A stretch of 39,325 bases of DNA, from NCBI GenBank assembly GCA_004553485.1, contig SFLG01000019.1, positions 1-39,325 of the forward strand, given 5' to 3'. Made by a program: the position numbers and the translations under genes. The notes below the pieces were generated by a model. It was not told where the DNA came from. It searched no databases and saw nothing but the letters and a program-made list of their open reading frames with translations. Below, in pieces: positions 29,168 to 37,666 of this stretch (its first letter is position 1; each line of letters starts with the position of its first letter). This stretch comes from Bacteroidales bacterium (GTDB lineage: Bacteria; Bacteroidota; Bacteroidia; Bacteroidales; Muribaculaceae).

Positions 29168-31561
29168 ATGTATAATATGATAAGGCGCGGAACGCTGCTC
29201 GCCTTGTGCCTCGTGATGGCATGGGCAGTACGGGCCGCTTACCCCAAGCACCTGCAGGTGACCACCCCCGACGGACGCACCGTCACCGTTACCGCCCTCG
29301 ACGACAACATCCTCAAAGTCTCCAACACCGCCCCGGGCGAGAAGTCGCGCATCGGCACCACCTCGGTGCTGACGCAGGAGAACGGCGAACGCCTCAACCC
29401 CGACGGCAAAGGCGCCGTCACCAACATCTGCGGCATGAAGGTGTCGCTGACCGCACAGGGTGTCCTCACCATCGATGCCGGCGACGGCAAGAAGGTGGTT
29501 GACAACGGCTTGCGCGCCATCGGCAAAGACGGCCTGCGCGAGATGGAGCTCAGCGTCGACGGCAACGGCACCTTCTTCGGCACCGGCGAGCGTGCCCACC
29601 ACCTCAACCTGCGCGGCGACACGCTGCACATGTACAACCGTCCCAACTACGGCTACGGCGAGGGCGACGCCCGCAACAACCAGATGAACATCTCGATGCC
29701 GCTGTTCGTGGCCTCGGAGGGCTATGCCATCGTCTTCGACGACTACGCCAAGGCCGACCTCATCCTGGGCAACCCCATCAAATACATCACCGAGAGCCCC
29801 GACCCCGTGACATGGTACTTTGTCAACGGCGCACGCACGATGGCCGACGTCAGCGAGAACCTGTCCAGGCTCATCGGCCGCCAGGACCTGCCCCCGCTGT
29901 GGTCGCTGGGCTATATCACAAGCAAATACGGCTACCACACCTCCGACGAGGCCGAGGGTGTCATCGACACGCTCAAGAGCCAGGGCTATCCCGTCGACGG
30001 CATCGTCCTCGACCTGTACTGGTACGGCAAGGAACAGGACATGGGCCGTCTGGGCTGGGAGCTGAAACAGTGGCCCGACCCCGACGATTTCCTCGGATAC
30101 ATGAAACAGCGCGGCGTCAACGTGATGACCATCGCCCAGCCCTACGTGCTGCGCAACGGCAAGGGCCTCGCCACATATAACGAGCTCGACCGCAACGGTT
30201 TGATGCTCAAGGACTCGCTGCAGCAGAATACCCAAAACGTCGTTATCTGGGTGGGCGAAGGCGGTATGTTCGACGTCTCCAACCCGCAGACCCAGGTCTG
30301 GATGAAGGAGCGCTACGGGCGCCTCACCGACCGCGGCCTGGCAGGATGGTGGGGCGACCTGGGCGAGCCGGAGAAGCACCCCAAAAACGCCATCCACGCC
30401 AACGGCCTCACCGCTCGCCAGTACCACAACCGCTACGGCAGCGACTGGGCAAAAATCATCTACGACCTCTATCAGGAGAAATATCCCGACCGCCGCGTGA
30501 TGACGCTGATGCGCGCCGGCACGACGGGTCTGCAGCGCTACGGCGTCTTCACCTGGAGTTCTGACGTTGCCCGCACATGGGCCGGCCTGCGGCCCCAGAT
30601 ACGCATAATGCTGCACTCGGGCCTCTCGGGCCTGGGATATATGAGCCACGACGTCGGCGGTTTTGCCGTCGACAACGACCGCCCTACCGACCCCGAGCTG
30701 TATGTGCGCTGGCTCCAGCTTGGCACCTTCTCGCCCACTCTGCGCACCCACGCACAGCTGCTGCCCGAGCCCTACCACTACCCCGAGCAGGAGCCGATTA
30801 TCAAGAAACTCATCCTCGACCGTTACCGCTGGCTACCCTACAACTACACGCTGGCCTACGAAAACGCCACAAAGGGCTATCCCATGGTGCGCCCCATCAC
30901 CTTCCACAGCCCCATCGGCACCACCCCCGCCGCCGAGTATGACGTTGACGACGAATTCCTCTGGGGACGCGATGTGCTGGTGGCTCCCGTGCTGCAGCAG
31001 GGTGCCGTCAAGCGCGATGTCGTCATCCCCACCGGCTCTGACTGGTACGACATTAGCAACCCCGTCAAACTGATTGCCGGAGGCACTGTCTTCAAGGACT
31101 ACCCCGCTCCCCTCGAGGTGCTCCCGATGTTTGTACGCGAGGGCGCCTTCATCCCCTCCGCCGAGTATAAGATGCAGAATACCAAGGGCTACAACCAGTC
31201 CAAGCTCACCGTCAACTACTACCCCTCGCCCAAGGCCGTCACAACCTACACCCTGTTTGAGGACGACCTCGTCACCCCCACCCCCAAGGGCGGCAACAAG
31301 GGCATGCTGCTGACCTTCACCGGCGACGCCACTCAGAAGAAATTCACCGAAGTAACCATCCTCAGCGATGGCGGCACATACCGCGGAAAGGCTGACGCCA
31401 AGACCATTACCTTAGTGGTGCACGCCCTGAAGGACGAGCCCCGCTCGGTAACCGTCGATGGCAAAAACGCCCGCTTCACATACGACAAAAAGACACAGAC
31501 CGTCAACGTCTCGTTCTTCTGGCGCATGGAAGGCCCCGCCGTAGTACGCCTCAACAAATAA
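29168..31561 (+). CDS. glycoside hydrolase family 31 (alpha-glucosidase-like)
   Basis: This is an exported retaining alpha-glycosidase of 797 residues. A signal peptide covers about 1-23 (IRRGTLLALCLVMAWAVRA). The N-terminal beta-sandwich is followed by a TIM barrel from about 230 (PPLWSLGYITSKYGYHTSDE). The likely nucleophile is D397 in GWWGDLGEPE. The likely acid/base is D466 in FTWSSDVARTW, following RAGTTGLQRYG. C-terminal beta domains include a DUF5110-like part (TYTLFEDD). The exact linkage cleaved cannot be told from sequence alone. No promoter is visible in the 74-bp spacer, so it is probably cotranscribed with the membrane protein upstream. A second ATG 9 bp in (29177) is an alternative start. 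Confidence 0.9.
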   Translation: MYNMIRRGTLLALCLVMAWAVRAAYPKHLQVTTPDGRTVTVTALDDNILKVSNTAPGEKSRIGTTSVLTQENGERLNPDGKGAVTNICGMKVSLTAQGVLTIDAGDGKKVVDNGLRAIGKDGLREMELSVDGNGTFFGTGERAHHLNLRGDTLHMYNRPNYGYGEGDARNNQMNISMPLFVASEGYAIVFDDYAKADLILGNPIKYITESPDPVTWYFVNGARTMADVSENLSRLIGRQDLPPLWSLGYITSKYGYHTSDEAEGVIDTLKSQGYPVDGIVLDLYWYGKEQDMGRLGWELKQWPDPDDFLGYMKQRGVNVMTIAQPYVLRNGKGLATYNELDRNGLMLKDSLQQNTQNVVIWVGEGGMFDVSNPQTQVWMKERYGRLTDRGLAGWWGDLGEPEKHPKNAIHANGLTARQYHNRYGSDWAKIIYDLYQEKYPDRRVMTLMRAGTTGLQRYGVFTWSSDVARTWAGLRPQIRIMLHSGLSGLGYMSHDVGGFAVDNDRPTDPELYVRWLQLGTFSPTLRTHAQLLPEPYHYPEQEPIIKKLILDRYRWLPYNYTLAYENATKGYPMVRPITFHSPIGTTPAAEYDVDDEFLWGRDVLVAPVLQQGAVKRDVVIPTGSDWYDISNPVKLIAGGTVFKDYPAPLEVLPMFVREGAFIPSAEYKMQNTKGYNQSKLTVNYYPSPKAVTTYTLFEDDLVTPTPKGGNKGMLLTFTGDATQKKFTEVTILSDGGTYRGKADAKTITLVVHALKDEPRSVTVDGKNARFTYDKKTQTVNVSFFWRMEGPAVVRLNK

Positions 31562-31592
31562 TTATAAATTCAAAATTTTTCCCACCAGGGCT

Positions 31593-32198
31593 ATGTTTTC
31601 AGGAATAGTAGAGGCCACCGGAACAGTAGTGGCCGCAACCCGCAACCAGGGCAACCTGCAGCTCACCGTGCGCTGCCCCTTCACCGACGAGCTCCGCATC
31701 GACCAGTCGGTATCCCATAACGGCGTATGCCTCACCGTAGTAGCCATCGACGGCGACACATACCAGGTGACGGCGATACGCGAGACCCTCGAGCGGTCCA
31801 ATCTGGGCCTGCTCGAGCCCGGCGACCTTGTCAACCTCGAGCGCTCGATGCGCCTTGACGGACGCCTCGACGGACACATCGTCCAGGGCCACGTCGACAC
31901 CACCGCCGTCTGCACCGAAGTCAAAGAGGCCGACGGCTCGTTCTACTTCAAATTCGAGTACGAAGTGTCGCCCGAGCTCATCGCAAAAGGCTACATGACC
32001 GTCGAGAAAGGCTCAGTGTCGGTCAACGGCGTCTCGCTCACCGTCTGCGACTCGGAGCGCAACAGCTTCCGCGTCGCCATCATCCCCTACACCCTAGAGC
32101 ACACCAACTTCTGCCGCATCGTCCCCGGCACCCGCGTCAACCTCGAGTTCGACATCCTCGGCAAATACCTCGCCCGCCTCACCGAGCTCACCCGCTGA
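31593..32198 (+). CDS. ribE: riboflavin synthase, alpha subunit
   Basis: The enzyme disproportionates two 6,7-dimethyl-8-ribityllumazine molecules to give riboflavin, the last step of vitamin B2 synthesis. The 201 residues form two lumazine-binding barrels: MFSGIVEATGTV with SHNGVCLTV in the first, and the repeat with SVNGVSLTV in the second. RLDGHIVQGHVD is the classic link region. It is 31 bp after the GH31 gene, probably cotranscribed. No FMN riboswitch is visible in that spacer. Other rib genes are absent from the window. Confidence 0.95.
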   Translation: MFSGIVEATGTVVAATRNQGNLQLTVRCPFTDELRIDQSVSHNGVCLTVVAIDGDTYQVTAIRETLERSNLGLLEPGDLVNLERSMRLDGRLDGHIVQGHVDTTAVCTEVKEADGSFYFKFEYEVSPELIAKGYMTVEKGSVSVNGVSLTVCDSERNSFRVAIIPYTLEHTNFCRIVPGTRVNLEFDILGKYLARLTELTR

Positions 32199-32245
32199 CC
32201 AACCCACCGGGCCACGGCCGGCCCTCTGCCCGCACAGCCGGCCCC

Positions 32246-32289
32246 GCCCGGCCTGACAGGCGGCACCGCCCGGCCTGACAGGCGGCACC
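32246..32289. repeat. 22-bp tandem repeat, two exact units
   Basis: Two identical 22-bp units (gcccggcctgaca followed by ggcggcacc) occupy 32246-32267 and 32268-32289. The second abuts the palindrome at 32290. Both end in GGCACC, the same left flank as at copy A. They lie downstream of riboflavin synthase. Confidence 0.9.
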
Positions 32290-32315
32290 GTTATCGGTCG
32301 AGCTCGACCGATAAC
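32290..32315. repeat. 26-bp perfect palindrome, copy B
   Basis: This is identical to copy A at 25458-25483, half-site GTTATCGGTCGAG. With the shared GGCACC flank, 32 bp are the same. It lies between the convergent ends of riboflavin synthase and the Pif1-like helicase. Confidence 0.93.
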
Positions 32316-32363
32316 CGGCCCTCCTGCAACCGGCCCTCCTGCAACCGGCCCCCACAACCGGCC
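32316..32363. repeat. 15-bp tandem repeat right of palindrome B
   Basis: Two exact units of cggccctcctgcaac (32316-32330, 32331-32345) are followed by a shorter relative cggcccccacaac and a partial cggcc. They directly follow the palindrome, so copy B is flanked by different tandem arrays on each side. Confidence 0.85.
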
Positions 32364-32370
32364 ATCTACG

Positions 32371-32404
32371 GCAAGCGCTGCCTCCTTCCCGGGGCAGCGC
32401 TTGC
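32371..32404. terminator. hairpin between convergent genes
   Basis: GCAAGCGCTGCC and GGCAGCGCTTGC form a perfect 12-bp stem with a 10-nt loop. It lies between the riboflavin synthase and Pif1-like helicase stops. There is no T-run on either strand, so it may act as a transcript-end stabiliser or work with another factor. Confidence 0.55.
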
Positions 32405-32429
32405 TGTGCTATATAACCGGCGCCGGAGG

Positions 32430-34628
32430 TCAGTAGTCGGCGGCGGCGATGACATCGAGGAGGTCGTCGCCAAAGCGGGCGACAGACTTGGGGCCCCAGC
32501 CGGGGAGGGCGCGGAGCTGGGCAAGGGTAGTCGGGACGGCGTTGGCGACGGCGATGAGGGCTTTGGTGGAGGCTACAACGTAGGGCGGGATGTTCTCCCT
32601 TTTGGCCCGGTCGTTGCGCCACTCGCGCAGGACCTCGAAGAGGCCGGGGTTCTCGATGTCCTCGCTGAGGGGGACGGTGGCCTTGGTGGGGGTAACGGGC
32701 TTGGAGGAAGCGGCGGAGCCGGGGCTGTCGTCGGCCGCGGGTTGCCGTGTTTTGCGAGTACGGGGTTTCTTCTCCTTCTTGGACAACGGGTTGTTGTTCA
32801 TGCTGTTGGAGATGACCTCGCGTTTGATACGGTAGTAGAGGGCGGGCGTGAAGGCGGTGCCGGCAGCCAGCAGCTCCATGATGGCGATAGAGAGCGTCAG
32901 CGCGTCGTTGAACTCGACGAGGGCGCGCATGAGGCGGGCCGTGTTGGCCTTGTTGTCGAGCTCTTTGGGTGTCATCGCCAGAAGGGTTTTGAACAGATGC
33001 AGCTTGTCAAGGAAATAGCGGGCGGCGGCGCGTATGCGCTCGCTCAGGTAGGCGTCCGACTCGGGGTCGACGGACTGGTCCGCTATGCGCGCGCGGACGC
33101 GGTCCAGGAAGGTGTCGGCGACCTTCAAAAGCTCGTCGCGCATGACACCGGAGTGGTTCGAGTAGTCGGAGAACAACGACGGCATCACGCGGGCAAGGCT
33201 GTCGCTGACAACACGGAAAAGCTGCTCGTACAGCCGCGACAGCCCCCGCATGCCAAAGGCGTCGGCGACGGTGTCGGCATAGTGCCGGCGGCGGAAGATA
33301 GCGATGTTTTCGGGCGTAATCTCACGGTCGGCGCAGCCAAGGGTGTAGCGCACCACCGTGGGGTCGCAGATTATCGACGACATCGTCACCGGCTTCTCCA
33401 GCACAAGGCCCTCGAGCGACGTGCACCGCGACAGGGCCACATAGACCTGCCCATGGGCAAACGACCGCGCGACGTCGAGGATGGCGTGGTTGAAGGTCAG
33501 TCCCTGGCTCTTGTGCACGGTGACGGCCCAGGCCAGGCGCAGGGGAAACTGGGTAAACGAGCCGATAACGCGCTGTTTGACAGTCCCTTTTTCGTCGGCT
33601 TCAAACTTTATGTTCTGCCACACCGCCGGTTCGACCTCGACGGTCTCAACGTCGCTGTCGACGGGGCAGACGAGAATGCGGTTCTTCTCCACCCTTTCGA
33701 CGTGGCCGATCATTCCGTTGTAGATATTTCGCATCGGGTCGTTGCGCAGGAACATCACCTGCGCGCCCTCCTTCACCAACAGCGTGGTCTCGGCATTGGC
33801 TCCCCCCTGCGGGAAGTCGCCCTCCACCGATGCCTCGAACGAATAGGTCTCTCCCGGCAGCAGCGCAAGCTGGCGTTCGTTAATATCCTGAGCCTGAACG
33901 TTGTGTGTCACAAGTCGGATATAGCCCTCGGCGGCCGACGGCCTGAAGCCCGGACATACGCGGCGGTTCAGCGCCTCCAGCTCGGCCGGACCGGCGCTGT
34001 TGTCGCGGATAGCGTTGAGCAGGCGCAGAAATTCGGCATCCTTCTGGCGGTAGATATGGTCGAGAGTGATGACCCCGTACTGCAGCTCGCGCAGGGCGTT
34101 GCTTGAGAAGAAGTAGGGCGTCTCGTACATCGTGCGCAGCATCGCCGCCTCGCTGTCCTTCACCACCGGCGACAGCTGCTGCAGGTCACCTATCATCAGC
34201 AGCTGCACGCCGCCGAAGGGCCGCGACGGGTCGCGATAGCGGCGCAGGACGGTGTCGACGGCGTCGAGCAGGTCGGCACGCACCATCGAGATTTCGTCTA
34301 TCACCAGCAGGTCCATCGTGCGTATCAGCCTCAGCTTGTCGCGGCTGAAGCGGTCGATGCGCCGCACGCTCTCGTCGCCGGGCGCGTTGCCCACGGGGAG
34401 CTGGAAAAACGAGTGGATGGTGACACCGCCGGCATTCACGGCGGCGATGCCGGTGGGGGCGACGACCACAATGTTTTTGTCGGAGGCCTCGCGCAGACGT
34501 TTCAGGAAGGTCGTCTTGCCGGTGCCGGCCTTACCGGTGAGGAAGAGGCTGGTGCCGGTGTCGTTGACAAGCTGCCACGCCAACTGCATCTTGGCGTTGT
34601 TGTGGTCGTCGGGTATGCTGGTGTTCAT
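32430..34628 (-). CDS. Pif1-like DNA helicase with HRDC-like C-terminus
   Basis: This is a 5'-to-3' superfamily 1B DNA helicase, probably for replication barriers or G-quadruplex DNA. I start it at 34628 (MNTSIPDDHNNAKMQ), giving 732 residues; 16 more codons upstream overlap promoter sequence. Walker A is GKAGTGKTT at 32-40 and motif II is DEIS at 111-114 in LLVIDEISMV. GDLQQLSPV (III), HKSQGLTF (V-type) and VYVALSRCTSLEGL (VI) are all present. After a basic linker (KKEKKPRTRKTR) the last about 100 residues look like an HRDC domain (REWRNDRAKRENIPPYVVAS, LPGWGPKSVARFGDDLL). It is monocistronic and converges on ribE. Confidence 0.92.
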   Translation of the reverse strand: MNTSIPDDHNNAKMQLAWQLVNDTGTSLFLTGKAGTGKTTFLKRLREASDKNIVVVAPTGIAAVNAGGVTIHSFFQLPVGNAPGDESVRRIDRFSRDKLRLIRTMDLLVIDEISMVRADLLDAVDTVLRRYRDPSRPFGGVQLLMIGDLQQLSPVVKDSEAAMLRTMYETPYFFSSNALRELQYGVITLDHIYRQKDAEFLRLLNAIRDNSAGPAELEALNRRVCPGFRPSAAEGYIRLVTHNVQAQDINERQLALLPGETYSFEASVEGDFPQGGANAETTLLVKEGAQVMFLRNDPMRNIYNGMIGHVERVEKNRILVCPVDSDVETVEVEPAVWQNIKFEADEKGTVKQRVIGSFTQFPLRLAWAVTVHKSQGLTFNHAILDVARSFAHGQVYVALSRCTSLEGLVLEKPVTMSSIICDPTVVRYTLGCADREITPENIAIFRRRHYADTVADAFGMRGLSRLYEQLFRVVSDSLARVMPSLFSDYSNHSGVMRDELLKVADTFLDRVRARIADQSVDPESDAYLSERIRAAARYFLDKLHLFKTLLAMTPKELDNKANTARLMRALVEFNDALTLSIAIMELLAAGTAFTPALYYRIKREVISNSMNNNPLSKKEKKPRTRKTRQPAADDSPGSAASSKPVTPTKATVPLSEDIENPGLFEVLREWRNDRAKRENIPPYVVASTKALIAVANAVPTTLAQLRALPGWGPKSVARFGDDLLDVIAAADY

Positions 34629-34653
34629 AGGATGGATGCTGGGTTCTTTATTG

Positions 34654-34661
34654 CAAAAGTA
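34654..34661 (-). promoter_or_regulatory. -7 element for Pif1-like helicase
   Basis: The minus strand reads TACTTTTG, a full TAnnTTTG match, 26 bp upstream of the chosen start codon. No TTTG is found at the expected -33 spacing, so only half the promoter is supported. Confidence 0.45.
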
Positions 34662-34704
34662 ACTAATTATCTCCATTTATTAATGAGGTGTGTGCGGAAT
34701 TGCG

Positions 34705-34712
34705 TAAATTTG
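34705..34712 (+). promoter_or_regulatory. -7 element for ABC importer operon
   Basis: TAAATTTG matches TAnnTTTG and lies 44 bp before the lipoprotein ATG. The -33 region has only T/A-rich sequence without TTTG. The predicted leader is about 35 nt, far too short for a cobalamin riboswitch. Confidence 0.5.
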
Positions 34713-34755
34713 CACATCTAAAAAAAAATTCCCGATACTCCATCCCCCACCGTTT

Positions 34756-35901
34756 ATGACACTATCCCGCACGAAATATCTGTCCCTCCCGGCCCTCCTT
34801 TTTGCCGCCGTCATCGTCGCCGGCTGCACAAAGAGCGGCGGCCACAACTACGATAAGGAAATATACAAGCCAAAGTACGCATCGGGGTTCGTCATCACCG
34901 GTGCCGACGGCTCAGACAGCCGCCTCATCACCGTCAGCAACCCGTGGCAGGGCGCCGACTCGGTGTATATGTCGCTGCTGGTGCTGGCCGAGGGCGACGA
35001 GGCTCCGGCCGGCTTTGACGGCAAGGTGCTGAAGGGCCCGGCACAGCGCGTGGTGTGCACGTCGTCGTCGCACGTGGCCATGCTCGACGCCATCGGGGCC
35101 GCCGACCGCATCGTCGGCGTGTCGGGCATAGACTTCATCTCGAACAAGAACGTGCAGAGCCGCAAGGGCGAGATTGCCGACATCGGCTATGACGGCGCCT
35201 ACGACTACGAGAGCCTGGTGGGCGCCGACCCCGACCTGGTGCTCCTTTACGGCGTGACGGGAGCCAGCGGCCTCGAGGGCAAGCTGCGCGAGCTGGGCAT
35301 ACCTTATATGTACGTCGGCGAGTATGTCGAGGAAGACCCTCTCGGCAAAGCCGAATGGGTTGTACCCCTGGCTGTGGCGACGGGTCTGGCCGACAAGGGA
35401 AAGGCCGTGTTCGAGGCCATCCCCCCGCGCTACGAGGCCGTCAAAAAGCGCGTGGCCGATGTCGCCGCCCGGCCCGTGGTGATGCTGAACACACCCTACC
35501 GCGACCAGTGGTTCATGCCCTCGGTCTCGAGCTATATGGTGCGCCTCGTCAACGACGCGGGGGGCACTTACGCCTACAACAAGAACACCGGCAACACCTC
35601 GGTGCCCATAGATATGGAGGAGGCTTACGCACTCACCGACGGCGCCGACTTCTGGATAAACACCGGCACCTATTCGACCCTGCCGGCCCTGCGTGCCGCC
35701 TTCCCCAAATTTGCCGACACCGGGCCCTTTGTCAACAGACGCGTCTTCAACAACAACCGCCTGTCAACCGCCAACGGCGGCAACGACTTCTACGAGAGCT
35801 CGGTGGTGCATCCCGACCTGGTTCTGCGCGACCTGGTGAAGATTTTCCATCCCGACCTGGTGCCCGAGGACTTTGTATATTACCAACGCCTTGCCGACTG
35901 A
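34756..35901 (+). CDS. ABC importer substrate-binding lipoprotein (BtuF/FhuD type)
   Basis: This is the ligand-capturing lipoprotein of a FecCD-type importer for a metal chelate (siderophore, haem or cobalamin class). It is 381 residues. The signal ends with lipobox VAGC and C24 is the lipidated cysteine. After an N-terminal extension of about 80 residues, the periplasmic-binding fold is clear: RVVCTSSSHVAMLDAIGAAD, then IVGVSG, DIGYDGAYDYESLVGADPDLVLL, and a second lobe with GNTSVPIDMEEAYAL. Such binding proteins have two lobes joined by a rigid helix. It is 9 bp from the permease gene. The ligand cannot be told from sequence alone. Confidence 0.9.
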   Translation: MTLSRTKYLSLPALLFAAVIVAGCTKSGGHNYDKEIYKPKYASGFVITGADGSDSRLITVSNPWQGADSVYMSLLVLAEGDEAPAGFDGKVLKGPAQRVVCTSSSHVAMLDAIGAADRIVGVSGIDFISNKNVQSRKGEIADIGYDGAYDYESLVGADPDLVLLYGVTGASGLEGKLRELGIPYMYVGEYVEEDPLGKAEWVVPLAVATGLADKGKAVFEAIPPRYEAVKKRVADVAARPVVMLNTPYRDQWFMPSVSSYMVRLVNDAGGTYAYNKNTGNTSVPIDMEEAYALTDGADFWINTGTYSTLPALRAAFPKFADTGPFVNRRVFNNNRLSTANGGNDFYESSVVHPDLVLRDLVKIFHPDLVPEDFVYYQRLAD

Positions 35902-35910
35902 CACACCACC

Positions 35911-36900
35911 ATGCGTACGCGAGTCTCTGTCTGTTTCATCGTCCTGACGCTGCTGATGGCGGCGCTGTTTGTCCTCGACCTGTGTCTGGGTCAGGTCAAC
36001 ATCTCGGCGTCCGACGTGTGGGCGTCGCTAACCGGCGGCGAGGTCTCGCGGGTGACGCAACGCATAGTGCTCAACCTGCGCCTCACCAAGGCCGTCACCG
36101 CCGTGCTGGCCGGGGCGGCCCTGTCGCTGAGCGGCCTGCAGATGCAGACGCTCTTCCGCAACCCGCTGGCCGGCCCTTACGTGCTCGGTATCAGCTCGGG
36201 AGCAAGCCTCGGCGTGGCTCTCTTCATCCTGGGAGCGCCGCTGATGGGGATGTCGGCATGGATGTCGTCGCTGGGCCTGGCCGGAGCGGCCTGGGTGGGC
36301 GCGGCGGCCGTTCTCGCTCTCATCGTCGCCGTGGCGCGACGCATTCGCGATATAATGGTGATACTCGTCCTCGGCGTGATGTTCTCGTCGGGAGTCAGCG
36401 CAGTGGTGCAGATTTTGCAATACCTCAGCCGCGAGGAGTCTCTTAAGTCGTTCGTACTGTGGACGATGGGCTCGCTCGGCGACGTCACGCTGCGGCAGCT
36501 GTGGATTTTCGTCCCCGCCGTCCTTGCCGGTCTCATCCTGGGCTTTGCCGCCGTTAAACCGCTGAACCTGCTGCTGTTGGGCGAGGACTATGCCCGCACG
36601 ATGGGCCTCAACGTCGGCCGCAGCCGCGCCATGATTTTCGGCTCCACGACTTTGCTGGCCGGTACGGCCACCGCCTTCTGCGGCCCCATCGGCTTCATCG
36701 GCCTGGCCATGCCGCATGTGACGCGCCTGATGCTGCACGACAGCGACCACCGCGTGATGGTGCCCGGCACCGCCTTGGCCGGAGCCTGCGTGATGCTCGC
36801 CTGCGACATAATCTCAAAGATGATGGTACTGCCCGTCAACGCCATAACGGCTCTGCTGGGTGTGCCGGTGGTGATATGGATTGTCTTACGAACCAAATGA
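35911..36900 (+). CDS. FecCD/BtuC-family ABC permease
   Basis: This is the integral membrane half of the importer, 329 residues with about ten hydrophobic helices. The family signature is strong: RLTKAVTAVLAGAALSLSGLQMQ, then FRNPLAGPYVLGISSGASLG, and GPIGFIGLAMPHVTRLM near the C-terminus, which contacts the ATPase. It lies between the binding-protein and ATPase genes, whose start is 7 bp past its stop. Confidence 0.95.
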   Translation: MRTRVSVCFIVLTLLMAALFVLDLCLGQVNISASDVWASLTGGEVSRVTQRIVLNLRLTKAVTAVLAGAALSLSGLQMQTLFRNPLAGPYVLGISSGASLGVALFILGAPLMGMSAWMSSLGLAGAAWVGAAAVLALIVAVARRIRDIMVILVLGVMFSSGVSAVVQILQYLSREESLKSFVLWTMGSLGDVTLRQLWIFVPAVLAGLILGFAAVKPLNLLLLGEDYARTMGLNVGRSRAMIFGSTTLLAGTATAFCGPIGFIGLAMPHVTRLMLHDSDHRVMVPGTALAGACVMLACDIISKMMVLPVNAITALLGVPVVIWIVLRTK

Positions 36901-36907
36901 CCGCACG

Positions 36908-37666
36908 ATGATAGAGCTAAAGAATTTCGGCATAGGATATGGCCGGCGCGTGCTGCTGTCGGACGTCAACGCCGCCTTTGCCCCAGGCACGCTGGTGGCG
37001 CTGCTGGGCCGCAACGGCACGGGCAAATCCACCCTGCTGAGGGCGATAGCCGGACTGGGACCACATACCTCGGGAACGGTCGAAGCCGGCGGGAAGGATC
37101 TGTCCGGACTGGACGCCGCCGCCATCGCCCGCACTCTGGCTTTTGTCAGCACCGAGCGCGTGCGCGTGTCGTCGCTGCGCTGCTCCGACATCGTGGCCAT
37201 GGGACGCGCGCCGTACACCAACTGGATAGGCTCGATGACCGATGCCGACCGCGACACCGTGGCCGACGCCCTCGCCGCGGTGGGTATGGCCGACTTTGCC
37301 GGTCGCACGATGGACACGATGAGCGACGGCGAGTGCCAGCGCATAATGATAGCGCGCGCCCTCGCGCAGGACACGCCGGTGATTTTGCTCGACGAGCCGA
37401 CGTCGTTCCTCGACCTGCCCAACCGTTACGAGCTGTGTCTGCTGCTGAGGCGCCTGGCCCACCAGCGCGGCAAATGCGTGATATTCTCGACACACGAGCT
37501 CGACATCGCCCTCTCCCTTGCCGACGCCATCGCCCTCATCGAGCCGCCACGGCTGCACTGCCTCCCCGTCGGCGAGATGCGCGCCTCGGGCCTGATAGAG
37601 CGCACGTTCTGCAACGACGATTTCAGTTTCGACGCCCTCACGGGCCAAATTGTCACACGCCGATGA
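36908..37666 (+). CDS. ABC importer ATP-binding protein (BtuD/FecE type)
   Basis: This is the ATPase that powers the importer, 252 residues from the ATG at 36908 (MIELKNFGIGYGRRVLL). An upstream in-frame ATG at 36881 would overlap the permease and adds no conserved sequence. Walker A is GRNGTGKST from residue 34. The signature motif is MSDGE at 138-142 in place of LSGGQ. Walker B is VILLDEPTSFLD with D162/E163, and the switch His is H196 in STHELD. Its stop overlaps the gluQ start (ATGA), so translation is probably coupled. Confidence 0.95.
   Translation: MIELKNFGIGYGRRVLLSDVNAAFAPGTLVALLGRNGTGKSTLLRAIAGLGPHTSGTVEAGGKDLSGLDAAAIARTLAFVSTERVRVSSLRCSDIVAMGRAPYTNWIGSMTDADRDTVADALAAVGMADFAGRTMDTMSDGECQRIMIARALAQDTPVILLDEPTSFLDLPNRYELCLLLRRLAHQRGKCVIFSTHELDIALSLADAIALIEPPRLHCLPVGEMRASGLIERTFCNDDFSFDALTGQIVTRR

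Noticed and set aside
34680..34755. Cobalamin riboswitch before the ABC importer
   Set aside because: Only about 75 bp separate the divergent promoters from the ATG, with no B12-box-like sequence. That is too short for the known class.
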